Shown here: positions 46,428 through 55,455 of the stretch, in pieces | Numbering within the stretch: the first letter of the stretch is position 1 | How the letters are laid out: each line of letters opens with the position of its first letter | Assembly: GCF_006440775.1 (NCBI RefSeq) | Contig: NZ_VFTZ01000016.1 | Span: 62,001-126,000 of the forward strand | Reading direction: 5' to 3' | Source of the DNA: Mesorhizobium sp. B2-7-2 | GTDB lineage: Bacteria > Pseudomonadota > Alphaproteobacteria > Rhizobiales > Rhizobiaceae | Length of the DNA stretch: 64,000 nt | The notes under the pieces: generated by a model | What the model saw: the letters and a program-made list of their open reading frames with translations, nothing else | What the model was told of the DNA's origin: nothing | Database searches by the model: none | Translations under genes and position numbers: made by a program

Positions 46428-48542
46428 CTATTTAATATCGACTTTTAGCAGATGGTCAGCGGCGCTGACGCGCTCCCCGCCCTGATCGAAACCAAATCGC
46501 TTGGCAGCGACACGAATGAGGTACCGCTTGTTCAGCGATGCCGGAAAATACAATCTGTATTGCCTTGGTGTCAGCGTAGGGGCGGGGTTGATCCAGCGCA
46601 TATGCCCCTGGAAAGACATGTCGCGGAGTACGAATATTGTCCCATCCGTGAAGACACCCCCTCCCAGGTCGCTAAACCCTAACGCCTTGGTCTGCTCGAT
46701 GCTTGGAAAGTCACCACTAGCCGGCTCCGCACCATCAGAGGGTATACCGACCTCGTGTATCGCTACGTTAAAGCGTACATCATCGCGCTCAGGGACTCCG
46801 CCGAATGAATTGATATACGTCCAGTCAAGCCGGATGCGCTTTGGCGACAATTCCGAGGAACCGTCGGGATTGTCTTCAATGCCCACTGCGAAATTTTGAG
46901 GACCTGATGGATCTCCGATCCTCGTCGCCTCATCCATCGTGGACTCGGGAGTTGGAGCATCGGTGTAGGTTTTGAGGGAGCGCGAATCTCCATCAGCGTT
47001 CTCGATAACCGCGCGAAGCTTATCCCAATCAGCATCCGAGATGGGAGCAGGTTGAGGGTCGGAAACGTCATTGCCTTGCGGTTCCGCGTACATCCACGGA
47101 TGAATTTTACCTGCGCCGGTCCGAAGTGCCCAGTCGGTGCGGAAACTGTTTTCCAACCCGCTGTCTCCGGCAATAGAACCGAGGCGTCCTACTGCATCCG
47201 ATGCAAAGCGTCCGGTGCCGTTGTTGGTGAGTCCATGGCATGAGGTACAATTTCGTGCTGGATCTACAATCGTGAGGTCGCCATCGAGCGTGCCCCTGTG
47301 AGCTGCGGTATAGTCCGTCCCAACCACTCGGTAGGGGGTCTTCGAGTTCCGGGTACGCTCGGGGAGCAGATCGCCAAGGCTGAACGCCGCGGCCTCATCT
47401 TTGTCGCGATAACCCACGCGCGCTTGCTTGATATAGGGGGTAATGATCCTGGGTTCTTTGTTATCGTGGCACGCGGCGCAGTCGACCCTGAAAGTCGCGT
47501 CGTATGTCTTGGATGCCAGAGTCCGACCAGCAGTGTCGTTGTATCCGCCTCCTCCTGGTGCCACAGTAGGCGTACTCCAATCGAACTTTATTCCTTCATA
47601 GCTTCCGTCGAAGAACGCCAATTCCCCGCTCACCTGGTTGAAGCCGATGTAACCAAGCAGCGCATAGGAGTTGTCGTTCTCACTCCAATATTTCTCTGGT
47701 CTTAGAATCTCCGGGCCGTGGGTTTTCCTCGCAAGTGCGATCCATTCGACGTTTCCTTTTTCGATCCTAGAGAGTCTCGAAGCGGTACCGCATGGTGTTA
47801 CACCGCCTGCCAGAGACGGCTTGTCGCATTTGTCGATGGTCGCCGTCCAATTTACAAACACACCGTTCTTGTCGCGATGCTCGTATTCGAGCGGAGAGCC
47901 AGATTTGGAACTGTTCGGCTTTAGTTCCGCTCGATTGCCGTCCACCTCCACATACGTGGCCCGCGTTTCGATAACTGACCCGTCAGAGCGGACAAATCGG
48001 CCAAGCGTGGTAACGTCGAACGGCGGGATCGGTCCGAAGACAGCTCTGACTTCATCGGCGTAGCGGAGGTTAATGTCTGTTTCTTTCGAAGCAGGTGCCC
48101 AAAAGATATTGCCGTTCCACCGATTAACCTTGGATGAGAAGTAGTCTCCTCTGCCCAAAAAATCCGGCGCCGCGTTGAGAGGTCGACTTGACGACCCTAC
48201 CGCTAAGCGAAATTGATCAGTTATTTGTCCAAGTTTTTGATGTTGTTCCAGGAAAATTGAAAGCTGGTTGACGTACTCTAAGGTGCGAGAATCTCCCTCT
48301 GGCAACTGCGACATCGGTCTAGCAAACGGATATCGGGGCGCCTTTAAAAGTTCCCCCTCATTGATGAGAGCTTGGCTATTGGTCCGTTCGAGCGCGGCGG
48401 CGTCGAGATGTCGGATCAGATCGGGCGCGGTTTGCCGGACAAAATCGGCGAACGACTTCGGCCGCATCAGTTTCGCGTCTTGGGCCAGGGCACAGGAACC
48501 CGCCGCTGCAAAGGCAATCAGACTGCAAAGCAAGAGGCGCAT
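46428..48542 (-). CDS. exported di-haem c-type protein
   Basis: A 704-residue exported protein: signal peptide (LCSLIAFAAAGSCALAQ), a long region without haem, then two haem c motifs, CAACH (Cys355-His359) and CTSCH (Cys432-His436). A C-terminal beta-rich part follows. It is the first gene of the minus-strand run 42783-48542, so it probably feeds electrons from, or shuttles them to, the tyrosinase-linked reaction. I recognise no characterised family. Confidence 0.7.
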   Translation of the reverse strand: MRLLLCSLIAFAAAGSCALAQDAKLMRPKSFADFVRQTAPDLIRHLDAAALERTNSQALINEGELLKAPRYPFARPMSQLPEGDSRTLEYVNQLSIFLEQHQKLGQITDQFRLAVGSSSRPLNAAPDFLGRGDYFSSKVNRWNGNIFWAPASKETDINLRYADEVRAVFGPIPPFDVTTLGRFVRSDGSVIETRATYVEVDGNRAELKPNSSKSGSPLEYEHRDKNGVFVNWTATIDKCDKPSLAGGVTPCGTASRLSRIEKGNVEWIALARKTHGPEILRPEKYWSENDNSYALLGYIGFNQVSGELAFFDGSYEGIKFDWSTPTVAPGGGGYNDTAGRTLASKTYDATFRVDCAACHDNKEPRIITPYIKQARVGYRDKDEAAAFSLGDLLPERTRNSKTPYRVVGTDYTAAHRGTLDGDLTIVDPARNCTSCHGLTNNGTGRFASDAVGRLGSIAGDSGLENSFRTDWALRTGAGKIHPWMYAEPQGNDVSDPQPAPISDADWDKLRAVIENADGDSRSLKTYTDAPTPESTMDEATRIGDPSGPQNFAVGIEDNPDGSSELSPKRIRLDWTYINSFGGVPERDDVRFNVAIHEVGIPSDGAEPASGDFPSIEQTKALGFSDLGGGVFTDGTIFVLRDMSFQGHMRWINPAPTLTPRQYRLYFPASLNKRYLIRVAAKRFGFDQGGERVSAADHLLKVDIK

Positions 48543-48749
48543 GAACTCGACCCCCCCGATCGCGTCATGTATAATTGCACGAGTATACCTGGTTTAGCAA
48601 TCAGAGATATGCATCCTCCCGGTCAATGTCCTGTAGCAGTGCTGGACGAGATACTTACGCGCTGTTTTTAGTGCACAAGAGCGGCTGCGCCGGGAAGGTA
48701 AGTCCAAATGCTATCTGGGCCCGCGGGATCGGCTGCAGGCACGTGAAAA

Positions 48750-49055
48750 AAAGCCGGCAGGCAGGAAATGGCCTGAGCACTGCGCTGCGGTTCACCGTTC
48801 GGCAGGATTGGTTTTGCGCTGGTGGTCACCCGGAATCTCGGAGCTGCCCGACGTGCTGAGCGCGGAGGAAGCGGCGCGGGTGCTCGAGCCGGCGCCAGGC
48901 ATCAAGTACATGGCTGCGCTCGGTGTCGCGTATGGCCCAGATCTACACGGTCGGAGGTCACGCGTCTGAATAGGTCAGCGGCATCAATTCGAAACGCATG
49001 TTGGTCCGTGTCGAACAGGAGCATGATCGGTTCGATAAGAGTGCGGTCTAAGAGG
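48750..49055 (+). pseudogene. tyrosine recombinase, degraded fragment
   Basis: Pieces in different frames match a tyrosine recombinase: ELPDVLSAEEAARVLEPAPG, IKYMAALGVAYG, then frame changes and SEVTRL, then INSKRMLVRVEQ and a stop. The parental segment is the linker and the first catalytic block; at least two frameshifts and a premature stop show that it is dead. Confidence 0.6.
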
Positions 49056-50191
49056 CTGGACTTTCAGTGGGAGTTCACCTCGGAAGAACATCGAGGCTTT
49101 GATCGCGGCAGCACGAATGCGGCCCGCACCTTGCTCGTTGAGCAGAAAGCCGATTGCAGGCGATCTCTCAGGTGGTCGACTGAACCTTGTCGACCTGATG
49201 AGGTTGGTCTGCCTCCTCGATGCTGGGGGAGGCGAATTCTCGACGCATGGCTCGCATGAGGCTGTGTAATTGAGGCCTCAGTTCCGCGTTTTCCCCGAGC
49301 CGGCCGAAGGGATTGAGGGCGTCTGCATGGTTTCGGAAGTCCCTTCCGCAGTCCGCACAGTCGGGACAATCGTGTCGTTGCCTCTTGCTGATGCATGAAA
49401 ATGACCACGTACCGGTGGAGGAAACCATAAAGAGCTTGCTGCACCTAGGCGCGCGTCACCAGCGGATCACGACGACTTTTTCAGTTCCATTGGCGAGTTC
49501 GACAGCCTCGGTGCCATCTTGCTTGCGGCTCTGGATTTCGCGCTCTCAACGGCTTCAACCCCGGCGGCAACGGCCGCAATGCTTCATCGACCTCGGCGAC
49601 ACAGACCAATGTTTCTTCCGGGAGGTCCTTGATTTGGTTTCAGCAACTGGCGAACGTTCATGGCAAATCTCCTTGGCGCTGCGGGGAGCAGATACCTGCT
49701 TTCGCCGGCGCGAACCATGGTTCGTGAGAAAAGTTCCGTTCGCCAGCGCACTGATCAAAATGCGGCGCGAGAGTATCGGCCTAGGTTAAGTTTGCTCCTC
49801 CAACCCATGCCAGTTCGCCGGCGCTTCGTGCTCGAACTCAAGGAGATCGGTAGCAGCCTTCCCCCGCCCAGAACATTCTGCTGGACGGCATCGAAGGAGA
49901 TGTGCGCCGCCCACCTCCAAGTGCTCGGGTACTGCTTCGGATCTTTTCCAGTCGCAGTGGCCTGGAATCACGCGCAGTAATTTTCCAGTAAACTCAGCCT
50001 TTCGGAATACCATCCGAACCCACACCGTTAGGTCATTCAGCTCGCAGTACGGCCGATGATCCGCGCCGAAATGTCACCGTCACCGACCGAACAGGCGTTC
50101 GCCGAAGCGGTGGCAGTGATGATTTGGAGCGATGCCACTCTTGCCGAGCGGTCGTCGCAACAAGTCCACGAATTCCAGAGCTGCTGGTGCT
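49056..50191. other. decayed stretch without an intact gene
   Basis: Only short, frame-shifting open frames are present. A minus-strand frame of 86 codons at 49168-49428 (HDCPDCADCGRDFRNH) and a patchwork near 49480-49660 (DLPEETLVCVAEVDEALRPL in one frame) look like remnants of genes. None has a complete frame with ribosome site. Confidence 0.5.
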
Positions 50192-51373
50192 TCACCGTTT
50201 GAGCATGGCCGAGATGCCATGCCGGATAAGAGGAACGTGTTGGGCGAACCGAAGCCCCGCATGGCGTGCAAGCCGTGCCGCCGGTCGCTCGCTTGAGTAG
50301 AGTCGGACGAGTATATTCGTAGCATGGTAGAGCGGCGCCGCCGACAGGCGCAGCCGCCTTTCGTATCTGTGCAGCATGTCGGGATCGGCAATGTCACGGC
50401 GGTCGCGACTTGCAGTCAGGATTGCATCGGCGAGTTGCTTTTGGCTGCTGAGACCGATGTTGAAGCCATGCGCTGTCACCGGGTGCATTCCAATAGCAGC
50501 GTCACCGATGAGTGCGGCACTCGGAGCCCTGAGTTCGTGCGCCCACGTGGTGACCAGCGGAAAGGCGTGGCGGCTGCTTGCCAATGTCATTTCCCCGAGA
50601 CGGCCTTGACACCGCTTCGTCAATTCCCTGAGGAACAAATCGTCGTTGGAGGCAAGCAGTCTGCCGACCTCGCTTGAGGGCAGAGTGAGCAGCAACGAGG
50701 AGACCCCCTCCCCCAGAGGCAACATCGCTATCGTTTGATGGTGATCGAACCATTCGGTTGCCACATGGTGATGGGCGCGTTCATGCCGCACCCGACAGAT
50801 CAGCATCGAGTGGCCAAGCCGATTGATGTCGGCGCCGATGCCGAGCAGATCACGCGTGGGAGACAGGCGCGAATCTGCGGCAACAACAAGCCTGGCGCTC
50901 AACTGCATGCCGTCAGAAAGCGTAACCACTGCTCCTTTGTGGCTGGTCCTTGCATGGACGACCGAGTGGCCGCACCGCAGCTCTGGCTGATCACGCAGCC
51001 GAACGATTTTGAACAGCGCATCGCGAATGCGGCAGTTCGGGACCAAAATTCCGAGGGGCTCTCCACACGCTCTTGGAGCATTAAAACGCAGAGCGAAAGC
51101 GCTCGATCCGTTGAGGACGCGTGCGCCTTGAAGTGGTGATTTGTCCGAAGCGGGAATGATATCCCAGGCGCCGAGCTCCCGAAGGATTCTGATCGAGGCA
51201 TGAGTCAGCGCGATCTCGCGACCGTCGAACGCCGGATTCGCGAGCCTTTCCCGGGCCTGCGCTTCAACAAGTGCCACTTTGAGTTTGCTCTGGGCAAGCG
51301 AGGCGGCGAAGGAAAGTCCGACCGGCCCCGCGCCAACGACAATGATGTCGAAGCTGTTATCGGAGACGGCCAT
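50192..51373 (-). CDS. ubiM: UbiH/UbiF/UbiM-type flavin hydroxylase, probable UbiM
   Basis: A 393-residue FAD-dependent monooxygenase of the ubiquinone hydroxylase family. The FAD motif is at the N-terminus (IIVVGAGPVGLSFAASLAQS), the second motif is ARLVVAADSRLSPTRD, and the GD motif is in ALIGDAAIGMHPVTAHGFNI. The MHPVTAHGFN form resembles UbiM, a broad-specificity ring hydroxylase of quinone synthesis. The gene stands apart from the cbb3 locus and has only a weak ribosome site. It may supply quinone in addition to the usual ubi genes. The UbiM label is less sure than the family. Confidence 0.7.
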   Translation of the reverse strand: MAVSDNSFDIIVVGAGPVGLSFAASLAQSKLKVALVEAQARERLANPAFDGREIALTHASIRILRELGAWDIIPASDKSPLQGARVLNGSSAFALRFNAPRACGEPLGILVPNCRIRDALFKIVRLRDQPELRCGHSVVHARTSHKGAVVTLSDGMQLSARLVVAADSRLSPTRDLLGIGADINRLGHSMLICRVRHERAHHHVATEWFDHHQTIAMLPLGEGVSSLLLTLPSSEVGRLLASNDDLFLRELTKRCQGRLGEMTLASSRHAFPLVTTWAHELRAPSAALIGDAAIGMHPVTAHGFNIGLSSQKQLADAILTASRDRRDIADPDMLHRYERRLRLSAAPLYHATNILVRLYSSERPAARLARHAGLRFAQHVPLIRHGISAMLKR

Positions 51374-51502
51374 CAGCGTGGCGCCATCGGGTCGGCTCTC
51401 CAGTGTTCAGGCACGAATTGCGAAATCAAAAACGCCTTTGATGCTAGTTTAAGCACGACGCGCGCAAGCTATGGCCGCCTAAATAAGTGGCAAGCCGCCT
51501 TA

Positions 51503-51793
51503 TCAGCGGCAGATGCTCACAAAGCCGTTGCTTGACCGCTGATGCTGGCAAGTAAGCGGTCGATCGGGCCGTTGCTGCGGCGCGATCTCGCGATCCTGGC
51601 CACGGAAGTGCTGCTGCTGCTGCTGATATTGCTGCCGCCGCAGCCTGTTCTCCAGCATCAGTAATTGGTTCTGCTCGACCAGCGCATTGCGATTGGCGGA
51701 GTTGAGGACTGGTGCCGAGGCGACTTGATCCGGCAACGTCGCCGTTCCCAGCATTCCCGACATGAAGATCGTCAATAGGCGAAATCGCGACAT
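51503..51793 (-). CDS. small exported glutamine-rich protein
   Basis: A 96-residue protein with a signal-like N-terminus (MSRFRLLTIFMSGMLGTATL) and a low-complexity helix (NRLRRQQYQQQQQHF). AGGAG lies eight bases before the ATG. The last ~25 residues (PLTCQHQRSSNGFVSICR) read like tail sequence without clear conservation. Function unknown; resembles small periplasmic proteins of rhizobia. Confidence 0.5.
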   Translation of the reverse strand: MSRFRLLTIFMSGMLGTATLPDQVASAPVLNSANRNALVEQNQLLMLENRLRRQQYQQQQQHFRGQDREIAPQQRPDRPLTCQHQRSSNGFVSICR

Positions 51794-51879
51794 CTATACA
51801 CTCCTGCAAACAAAACTTTGGCATACGCAGTTGCCCGGTGATGCCACCATGCCCGCAGGACCAGCGAACATGGCCAGCG

Positions 51880-52066
51880 TCTGACGCCGCTCTGCTGCCG
51901 TCCCGCGATGTCTTGAGCACGCGGTCAGCAGCCTCGCGTCCGAGCGCCTTGGGTTCACATCGACGGTTGTCAGTTGCGGACGCGCCGCAAGCTCCACAAC
52001 GTTCTCAAAACTAGCGAGGGCTACATCGGCATGTATTAGCGAGCCATCTCGCAGAGCGGGTCGCAC
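51880..52066 (-). pseudogene. LacI-type regulator, C-terminal remnant
   Basis: The minus-strand frame reads DVALASFENVVELAARPQLT followed by TVDVNPRRSDARLL, which matches the C-terminal effector-domain end of LacI-family regulators. No DNA-binding domain or complete frame is present. Confidence 0.45.
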
Positions 52067-52248
52067 GCACCCTGGGCGATCTGATCGTTGCCGCCGGAGG
52101 TCGCGTTCAGCCTTTGCTCACAAGAATCCGGCCGCCGCCTTGCGCAGCCACGCTTCGGCCCACTTTTGGCTTTGGCCGTTCTTCGTGTGGGTCTTGATTC
52201 AAACCGATCGCCGAGGCGTTCGGCGGCGCGATTCGTCGACGTAGGCAT
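52036..52248 (-). CDS. doubtful small protein behind an FNR-type box
   Basis: A 70-residue frame starting MPTSTNRAAERLGDRFESRP. The ATG at 52248 has GGGAG eight bases upstream and an FNR/FixK-type box 55 bases upstream, a normal arrangement. However, the arginine-rich sequence is not protein-like and another frame of the same stretch reads better (KNGQSQKWAEAWLRKAAAGF), so the gene may be frameshifted. Confidence 0.3.
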   Translation of the reverse strand: MPTSTNRAAERLGDRFESRPTRRTAKAKSGPKRGCARRRPDSCEQRLNATSGGNDQIAQGACDPLCEMAR

Positions 52249-52302
52249 GGATTCTCTCCCTGAAGGACTGGCCGATGAAACCACGCCGATGAGTAGATAA
52301 CC

Positions 52303-52316
52303 CTGATCTAGGTCAA
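52303..52316. promoter_or_regulatory. FNR/FixK-type box
   Basis: CTGATCTAGGTCAA, close to the anaerobox TTGAT-N4-ATCAA and nearly symmetric. It lies 55 bases upstream of the minus-strand ATG at 52248. Confidence 0.5.
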
Positions 52317-52520
52317 GCGGTGTGAGTAATCCGGCGACCGCGGTTCGACGATCACCCGCCTGCATATTGGGCGGAATGGGCGACGTAATCTTTCGAGCGA
52401 CACAGGCTTTTCACAGATCAGCGTCAACCGGCGGCAGGTGAAGCTGCCTATGCAACCTCAGCAGTAGTTCCACTCGGCTTATCACCGGCATCCCAACAGT
52501 CGTCTGCAGAGCGGCTTGAA

Positions 52521-52676
52521 TCAGCGTTCTGGCTTGTCTTCCTGGTCGACAAGGATACGCTCTGCTGCCCCGTCGAGATCTTCGTACTGACCGCTTTTCA
52601 ATGCCCATAGGAAGCCAGACAGCCCAAGCCCGCCGAGGAGCAGGGTCCCAGGTATCAAATAGGCAAGCGTCCTCAT
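52521..52676 (-). CDS. ccoS: cbb3 oxidase maturation protein CcoS/FixS
   Basis: A 51-residue protein with one membrane helix (LIPGTLLLGGLGLSGFLWAL) followed by KSGQYEDLDGAAERIL, the diagnostic FixS/CcoS sequence. It is needed for cofactor insertion in the cbb3 oxidase. The start shares one base with the ccoI stop (TAATG), so it is the last gene of the ccoGHIS run. The tail ends in DQEDKPER. Confidence 0.9.
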   Translation of the reverse strand: MRTLAYLIPGTLLLGGLGLSGFLWALKSGQYEDLDGAAERILVDQEDKPER

Positions 52677-54961
52677 TACAACTGTACCCGTCCGCCATTG
52701 TTGGAGTGTCTATCATTGGCAACAGTTTCCGCTGGTGCGTGCCGAACAAAGCCTTCCAGGCGCAATGCATTCCCGATCACCAGCAGTGATGACGCAGACA
52801 TAGCAATCGCCGCGATAAGCGGAGTGGCGTGCCCTAGAATAGCGATTGGTACAGCGATGGTATTGTAGAGAGTCGCGACGGCGATGTTTTGGCGGATCAG
52901 GCTTCCTGCCTTGCGCGAGACGTCCAGCGCGAGCGGCACCGCCAGGAGGCTTTCGCGCAGGAAGACGAAATCCGCGGCGTTGCGGCCAACATCGGCGGCG
53001 GTGGCCGGTGCGATCGAGACATGCGCTGCGCTCAGCGCCGGCGTATCATTGAGGCCGTCGCCAACCATCAGAACCCTGTGCCCCACTTTCGCGAGGGTCT
53101 CGATGCGTTCGAGCTTGCCGGATGGCAGCAGGCAGGGAACGAAGTTGTCGATTCCGAGTGACTTCGCAACCTCGGCACAGGCCGCCGCGGTATCGCCTGA
53201 CAGCATTTCCACGGGAACCCTGGCGTCGCTCAATTGATCGATGGCCGCTCTGGCGTCGACCCGCAACGCATCCTCGAAAGCGAAGGAAGCGACAATCATC
53301 CCGTTCTTCGTGAGAACGGTTCCGCCGTAGCCATGTTTGGCTTCGCCGCCGGTTCGAGCCTTCCATCCAGCCCATCCGCGTCGGCCCAGTCGCCAGGTGC
53401 TTCCCGCATCAGTGGCCTCGATTCCGAATCCCGGATGCTCGGTGACGGCATCGAATTTGAGCTGCCCGCCAGGAATGGCAAAGCCGGCTATGGCCTTTGA
53501 AAACGGATGACGCGAGTGCGCCGCCAGGTCGGCTGCGACTGCCAGCATGGCCGGATCGATCGACGGCGCGTTAACGAGCCGGGGCTGGCCAAGCGTCAGC
53601 GTTCCGGTCTTGTCGAACACGGCAATGTCGACAATTGCCAGGCGTTCCATGGCGGAGCCGTCCTTGACCATAATGCCGTTCTCAAACAGGCGCCGCGCGG
53701 CGACCACCTGCACGATCGGCACGGCGAGGCCAAGCGCGCAGGGGCACGTGATGATGAGAACGGCGATGGCGATCGTCATCGCCCGGTGCCAGTCGCCGGT
53801 CGCCACTATCCAGCCCAGGAATGTCACGAAGGCGGTGAGATGAACCATGGGCGCGTAGAGCGCCGAAACGCGGTCGGCGATACGGCGATATTGCGCGCGG
53901 CCGCCCTCGGCGGCCTCCATCAACCGGACCATTTCCGCCAGGAATGAATCTTTTGCGGCGGCTGTCGCCTCAATCGTCAGCGGGCCGGTAAGATTGAGCA
54001 CGCCGGCCTGTACCGCTTCGCCCGGCGCTACGTTTTTCGGCGTGCTTTCGCCTGAGGCCAGCGAGCAGTCGAGATCCGACGTTCCCTGGATGATCTTGCC
54101 GTCGACGGGGATCCTCTCACCGGCCGCGATCAACATCCGCATGCCTGGTTCGATCTCGCCGACCGGCAGATAGTCGCGCGCGCCATCGCCGCGCAGCACC
54201 ATGGCGCCACGCGCGGCCAGCTGAGACAGGCCTTTCACGGCAGTTCGGGCACGCTCCCGCATCACATGATCCAGCGTGCGTCCGATCAAAAGGAAGAACA
54301 GCAGCGATACCGACGCGTCGAAATAGGCGTGGTCGCCATGATTGATCGTCTCATAGAGGCTCATGGCGTAGGCGAGCGAAACACCGACCGCGATGGGCAC
54401 GTCCATATTCATGCGGCCATGACGCAAGGCGTTCCAGGCCGACCGGAAGAAGATGCCGCCGGCGAAGGCGAGGGCAGGAATGGCGATCAGCGCCGAGACC
54501 CAGTGAAACAGGTCGCGGGTAGCACCTTCGGCGCCGGACCAGACAGAGACCGAAAGCAGCATGATGTTGCCCGCCGCAAAACCGGCAACAGCGACGGCGC
54601 GGATCAGTTCGGCAAGCGTCTTGTCCTTGTCGTCGATCTCGGGTGCGAACAGATGCGCCTCGTAGCCAAGCCTGCCAAGCGCGGCGACGAACGGTGGCAC
54701 CTCGTCTCCACGCCACCGGACCGCGACCCGTTTCGTCGACAGGTTGACGCGCGCGCTTTCGACGTGATCGAGCTTTCCAAGTGCCGCCTCGATCGTCTGG
54801 ATGCAGGCGGCGCAATGAACCGTCGGCACTGAAAGGTCGGTCTGCCGAAGATCGTCGCCAAGCGATCGGCTCGCCAACCTGATTTCCTGGCTGGATGGCA
54901 GGACCCATGTGGCGCCGTTCAGATCCAGCGCCGTTTCAGCGCCCGGTGCACAACAGCTCAT
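52676..54961 (-). CDS. ccoI: copper-transporting P1B-type ATPase CcoI/FixI
   Basis: A 761-residue membrane ATPase delivering copper to the cbb3 oxidase. The N-terminal metal-binding site is CAAC (Cys50-Cys53 in VHCAACIQTIEAAL), the ion-path motif is ITCPCALGLA, the phosphorylated aspartate is in VFDKTGTLTLGQP and the hinge is MVGDGLNDTPALSAAHV. The ATG at 54961 overlaps the ccoH stop (ATGA); the longer open frame upstream is a shadow. Second to last gene of the ccoGHIS cluster. Confidence 0.92.
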   Translation of the reverse strand: MSCCAPGAETALDLNGATWVLPSSQEIRLASRSLGDDLRQTDLSVPTVHCAACIQTIEAALGKLDHVESARVNLSTKRVAVRWRGDEVPPFVAALGRLGYEAHLFAPEIDDKDKTLAELIRAVAVAGFAAGNIMLLSVSVWSGAEGATRDLFHWVSALIAIPALAFAGGIFFRSAWNALRHGRMNMDVPIAVGVSLAYAMSLYETINHGDHAYFDASVSLLFFLLIGRTLDHVMRERARTAVKGLSQLAARGAMVLRGDGARDYLPVGEIEPGMRMLIAAGERIPVDGKIIQGTSDLDCSLASGESTPKNVAPGEAVQAGVLNLTGPLTIEATAAAKDSFLAEMVRLMEAAEGGRAQYRRIADRVSALYAPMVHLTAFVTFLGWIVATGDWHRAMTIAIAVLIITCPCALGLAVPIVQVVAARRLFENGIMVKDGSAMERLAIVDIAVFDKTGTLTLGQPRLVNAPSIDPAMLAVAADLAAHSRHPFSKAIAGFAIPGGQLKFDAVTEHPGFGIEATDAGSTWRLGRRGWAGWKARTGGEAKHGYGGTVLTKNGMIVASFAFEDALRVDARAAIDQLSDARVPVEMLSGDTAAACAEVAKSLGIDNFVPCLLPSGKLERIETLAKVGHRVLMVGDGLNDTPALSAAHVSIAPATAADVGRNAADFVFLRESLLAVPLALDVSRKAGSLIRQNIAVATLYNTIAVPIAILGHATPLIAAIAMSASSLLVIGNALRLEGFVRHAPAETVANDRHSNNGGRVQL

Positions 54962-55455
54962 TGCAGAGCCCCATGAGAGATCATGATCCTGCTGACGTCG
55001 CGATAGGGTCGTGCCAGGCCGGCATCGGCGTCGACTTCGACGATCCAGACGCCGTCCTTCGGCATCTGCTGCGCTGCGAATTCCTTGCCTGAGGCGAGGG
55101 CGAGCGTGACGGACTTGTCGTCTTTCTCGTAGGCGGGATGACGAAACAGCACCTTGACGCCGTGCAGAGGAACCGGCTTGCCGGCCGCGTCGGAGAGGCT
55201 GTAGCGGACTTCGCCCCATGCGATGGTCAGCTTGCCGGTCCAACCGAGCGCGGCTTGGGCGCGGCCGGCCTCGGCCTCCTTGTTGAATTGCTGGCTCGCC
55301 ACATATGTGTTCTCGACGACAAGGCCGGTCCAACTGGTGTTGGCGAGCGTGGCCATCGTCAGATTGACCGCGATGACCACGCCGAAGAAGGTGAGAATGA
55401 TGGCCAGCATGTGCCTGCCGGTGAATTCGCGAGGCTTTTGGGCATTGGCGGTCAT
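54958..55455 (-). CDS. ccoH: cbb3 oxidase assembly protein CcoH/FixH
   Basis: A 165-residue membrane protein of the FixH family, which helps assemble and hold together the cbb3 oxidase. One N-terminal membrane segment (MLAIILTFFGVVIAVNLTMA) is followed by a periplasmic part with SWTGLVVENTYVASQQFN, the typical FixH sequence. Overlaps with ccoG and ccoI (ATGA at both ends) show coupled translation. A longer open frame of 302 codons is a shadow. Confidence 0.9.
   Translation of the reverse strand: MTANAQKPREFTGRHMLAIILTFFGVVIAVNLTMATLANTSWTGLVVENTYVASQQFNKEAEAGRAQAALGWTGKLTIAWGEVRYSLSDAAGKPVPLHGVKVLFRHPAYEKDDKSVTLALASGKEFAAQQMPKDGVWIVEVDADAGLARPYRDVSRIMISHGALQ

Noticed and set aside
49168..49428. 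86-codon minus-strand frame as a gene
   Set aside because: Cysteine-pair-containing but with poor ribosome site, in a decayed stretch with many frame breaks.
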